A stretch of 64,000 nucleotides of DNA from Albifimbria verrucaria (Eukaryota > Ascomycota > Sordariomycetes > Hypocreales > Stachybotryaceae). The notes under the pieces are model-generated. The model saw only the letters and a program-made list of their open reading frames with translations. It was not told the origin of the DNA and made no database searches. This document shows, piece after piece, positions 61,601 to 64,000 of this stretch (position 1 is the first letter of the stretch; every line of letters begins with the position of its first letter). The DNA lies in the NCBI GenBank assembly GCA_020081605.1, contig JAHREC010000018.1:4774001-4838000 (forward strand). Reading direction: 5' to 3'. The translations under genes were made by a program, and so were the position numbers.

Positions 61601-61661
61601 TTTCGCCGGGTATAATGTTGCAAGGGTCATTATCATCATCAGGAATCGTTTGCCTCGCCCA
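58615..61661. other. Intergenic tract between spa2 and ssu72
   Basis: About 3 kb. 59.5-59.9 kb is rich in GGTAGGTA/TACC units typical of Sordariomycete intergenic DNA. Plus-strand frames at 60208-60492 (IFNLPEPAQPQPVPFHIAS) and 60564-60866 have plausible composition, but I recognise neither and see no convincing splice chain linking them. Confidence 0.4.
60058..60127 (+). repeat. Imperfect hexamer repeat
   Basis: About ten degenerate copies of ACAAGC/GCACAA (GCACAAGCACAAGTACAAAC and so on). Confidence 0.7.
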
Positions 61662-62486
61662 TTAGAACCATGCCAATGTCCAGGTCGCTGGCAGGTTTGG
61701 CCACCTTTCCTGCCATGCACCAATGATCTCAGGCACACGCTCATCAAAGCTGGATCGGCCACTCGCGCTGCCGCTGTCAAAAGCTGCAGCTCCTACGGCA
61801 TCTCTCTCTTCTGCCGCTGCTGCGTTCAGCGAGTTTGCTAGGTCGAGGATGCCTTGGCCGCCGACGTGAGCCTCCTCATGGTTATCTTTGATTTCCACGT
61901 TGATAACGTGGACAGGGCGGTTCAAAGGGATCCTCGGTTTAGCAAATCATCAATGACGGCATCCCAACAGCGCTCTTCGCAAGTGAAGACCACGTCTACA
62001 ACACCACCTTCGGTGCCTTCGCTTCCTTTGTCGGAAGCGTGCTTCAACCGAGGAATACCCACTTGCCAGTCTTGCCACCTCTCTGGACCCCATTTAACTC
62101 CTCTATTTCTACCAAGCATATTCAGAATGCCGTTATTGCGGTACAGGCGTGGGTCTTTAGCCTCAAGCTCTTTGTACATGCTATCGTACGACGTCTTGTT
62201 GAACTGGTAGACGTTGGGCTGGGTAATGGTGGGACCGGGCAGTCGCACCAGGGATCCGGTGCCAAAGGAGATGACTGGATAGTTCGCCTGTGACAGTCGG
62301 AGGTGTGCTTCCATGGATCTTGAGTGAATGGCGTGAGCGCGTGGGTCATAAACCATTGGAGATCACGGCGGCATACCTGTTGTTGTTACTCGCACATACT
62401 GTGCAAAACTTCAGCTTGAAGCTGCCATCGCCCTCCGCGGCACCATTTTGCGCAGTTCCAGCTGCTGCCCCGTTTGCGGTCTCCAT
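61662..62486 (-). CDS. ssu72: Ssu72 RNA polymerase II CTD phosphatase
   Basis: Exon 1 is 62486-62377 and exon 2 is 62318-61662, 255 residues. The PTP-type signature CASNNNRS (C-x5-R) spans the exon junction, after an Ala/Gly-rich start ([10 protein letters not shown]). Then come [80 protein letters not shown] and [20 protein letters not shown], the block expected to hold the catalytic Asp. It dephosphorylates Ser5/Ser7 of the Rpb1 CTD and acts in 3'-end processing. One T is missing in the run at 61924-61926 (AAA on the plus strand), which otherwise truncates the protein before the IKDNHEE block. Confidence 0.95.
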
Positions 62487-64000
62487 GACGAGTACTATTA
62501 TACTGGAGATGCTAGAAAACTACTCAGAAGAAGACAATTGCGCATCCTCCACGGGCACAATGTAATCACTATAAATGGCTCGAGTCAGCTTTTCCGGCTC
62601 AGGCTTCAAAGAATCAAGAGTAAATTGGGTATGTGTGCTTCAATCAGATATTTTTTGCGTATGATATGTTGTTCAGCAATAGAGAGTTCAGACAGCTCCA
62701 ATAATAAAGTTCATCAGGAAGGTCGGGCAGGATCGCGTAGTGAGTGGCTTACCTATCATTAAACAACTCTCATTTCCTCAAGCCATGTGGGAGGAGAGAG
62801 GTAGTACACAGGTTGGTCCTCAGGACAAAAGCATCCTTCGCGTGATGTGAGGCGGAGGAAGAGAGTTTGATATTAGGACGAGCTTGTGGGAAAAAGCTGG
62901 TGCTGCGGGCCCAGCGACGGCGGGTAAATATCGGCTGGGTCAATGTCATCATTGCCCAGCCACCCAGCTGTTCCCACCTCAAGCCATCTGAACCACGGCG
63001 CAATCTGATAGCTCTTAAGCTTTCAGTGCTTCATTATAAACTGAACCGACCGAAGTAACAGCTTTGATTACGGTGTGACACGAAAGCTGATGCCTTGGGG
63101 GCATAGCTCCATGGCACCTCCATTGTTTAACGGAGAGTTGGCTCACCAAGTCTGCAAGGCTACAGGACAGCACCACAATACTCCATTCTAAGAACATAAG
63201 CACAACCCACAGCATCTGCAAAGGTTCGAATGGCTTCAAAATTCGCTTCGAGGCATGTCGGGCGAACACCCCGCGAATGGCTAGGTTCTGATGCATCGAC
63301 ATAGTAAAAAAGCAGCCAAGACCCACCAAATCTCCATCGATACTGTGGCTGCTATCCTACGAGACACGTGTATGTGGCATATAAACGAGGGTAATATCTG
63401 ACCTGCAGAACAGGCTTGGGTGGAAGTGGTGATTTATTGGCGCCGCTGGACAGCTCATCGGGCGACCTGAGACGGCATCGTGTGCCTGCTTGCTTGCCTG
63501 TAGAGCAAGAAGAAGACCATTTGCACCTCGTGCAGATGGACCCACCACGCATCTGCAATGTTTGATGGATTGTGCACGAGCGAGTGCATAAACCTGAAAC
63601 GCGACGCTTGCGCAGCAGCCAATGAGGGCGCGGCCCGGCTCATGGCTCCAGGCTCCCTGATCCAAGTTTAGATTTTTGCAAGTGACGATGGTAGAGGGAT
63701 GAAAGAAGCGCCTTTCACCAACACCCAAATATTGCCAGCACATGATCTAATGTTGCCCCCTTTCGTCAGTCAACATGCTACATCACCGTACTATGTACAG
63801 CACAGTAGGTACTTGGGCCACAACATCCGTAGGCTCCAACGAGATGCAGAAGGCCTCATGATCCGCCTGCCGAGTTTGCCTTGTCAGTGGAATTGGCATA
63901 CAGGCAGACGCCGGGGCTGCCTATCAGCAAAGCCCCTGGGTGTGCGTCTTATTCCAGAATGCAGCTGGCGGCTTGAAAGACGACAGCTGCGCAGGACATG
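62487..64000. other. ssu72 promoter and unrecognised end of window
   Basis: About 1.5 kb. Several short frames on both strands, none recognised. The first few hundred bases should hold the ssu72 promoter. Confidence 0.4.

Overview
The window is nuclear DNA of a filamentous ascomycete, most likely a Sordariomycete and probably Hypocreales. The evidence is short GT-AG introns of about 45-75 bp with CTAAC-like branch sites, CT-rich leaders, and fungal-type Msb1, Spa2, DUF3433 and RNA polymerase II genes. The order is inferred from how the proteins look, not from a search.

Layout. 0-22.7 kb is a dense housekeeping block: Msb1-like morphogenesis protein (+), DUF3433 membrane protein (-), DUF726 alpha/beta-hydrolase (-), Tma23-like G-patch protein (+), Thg1 tRNA-His guanylyltransferase (-), Swd1 COMPASS subunit (+) and Rpb1 (+). 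22.7-47.6 kb is gene-poor. It holds four copies of one small inverted-repeat (MITE-like) element, diverged duplications, AT-rich tandem repeats, an SNF2 helicase remnant and two short genes: a 55-residue Cys-rich protein with TATA box and leader intron, and a 97-residue protein. 47.6-52.3 kb carries lineage-type genes: an F-box-like protein, an unrecognised spliced gene, and a divergent pair made of a basic coiled-coil protein and a very diverged histone H3-like protein with a long charged tail. 53-64 kb returns to recognisable genes: a UDP-glycosyltransferase (+), Spa2 (-) and Ssu72 (-).

Read with care: almost every conserved gene here is broken by single-base deletions inside C, G, A or T runs. 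This includes genes that are essential or near-essential elsewhere (Rpb1, Thg1, Ssu72). Adding one base to the run restores the conserved reading frame. The pattern points to under-called homopolymers in the assembly, not to pseudogenes, and the gene calls below assume this. A few breaks, such as an in-frame TAG in the DUF3433 gene and one in the SNF2 remnant, are not explained this way.

Function. Rpb1 carries the heptad CTD, Ssu72 is a CTD phosphatase, and Swd1 belongs to the H3K4 methyltransferase complex that is linked to transcribing polymerase. Msb1 and Spa2 both serve polarised growth. The most unusual item is the H3-like gene at 51.4-52.3 kb.
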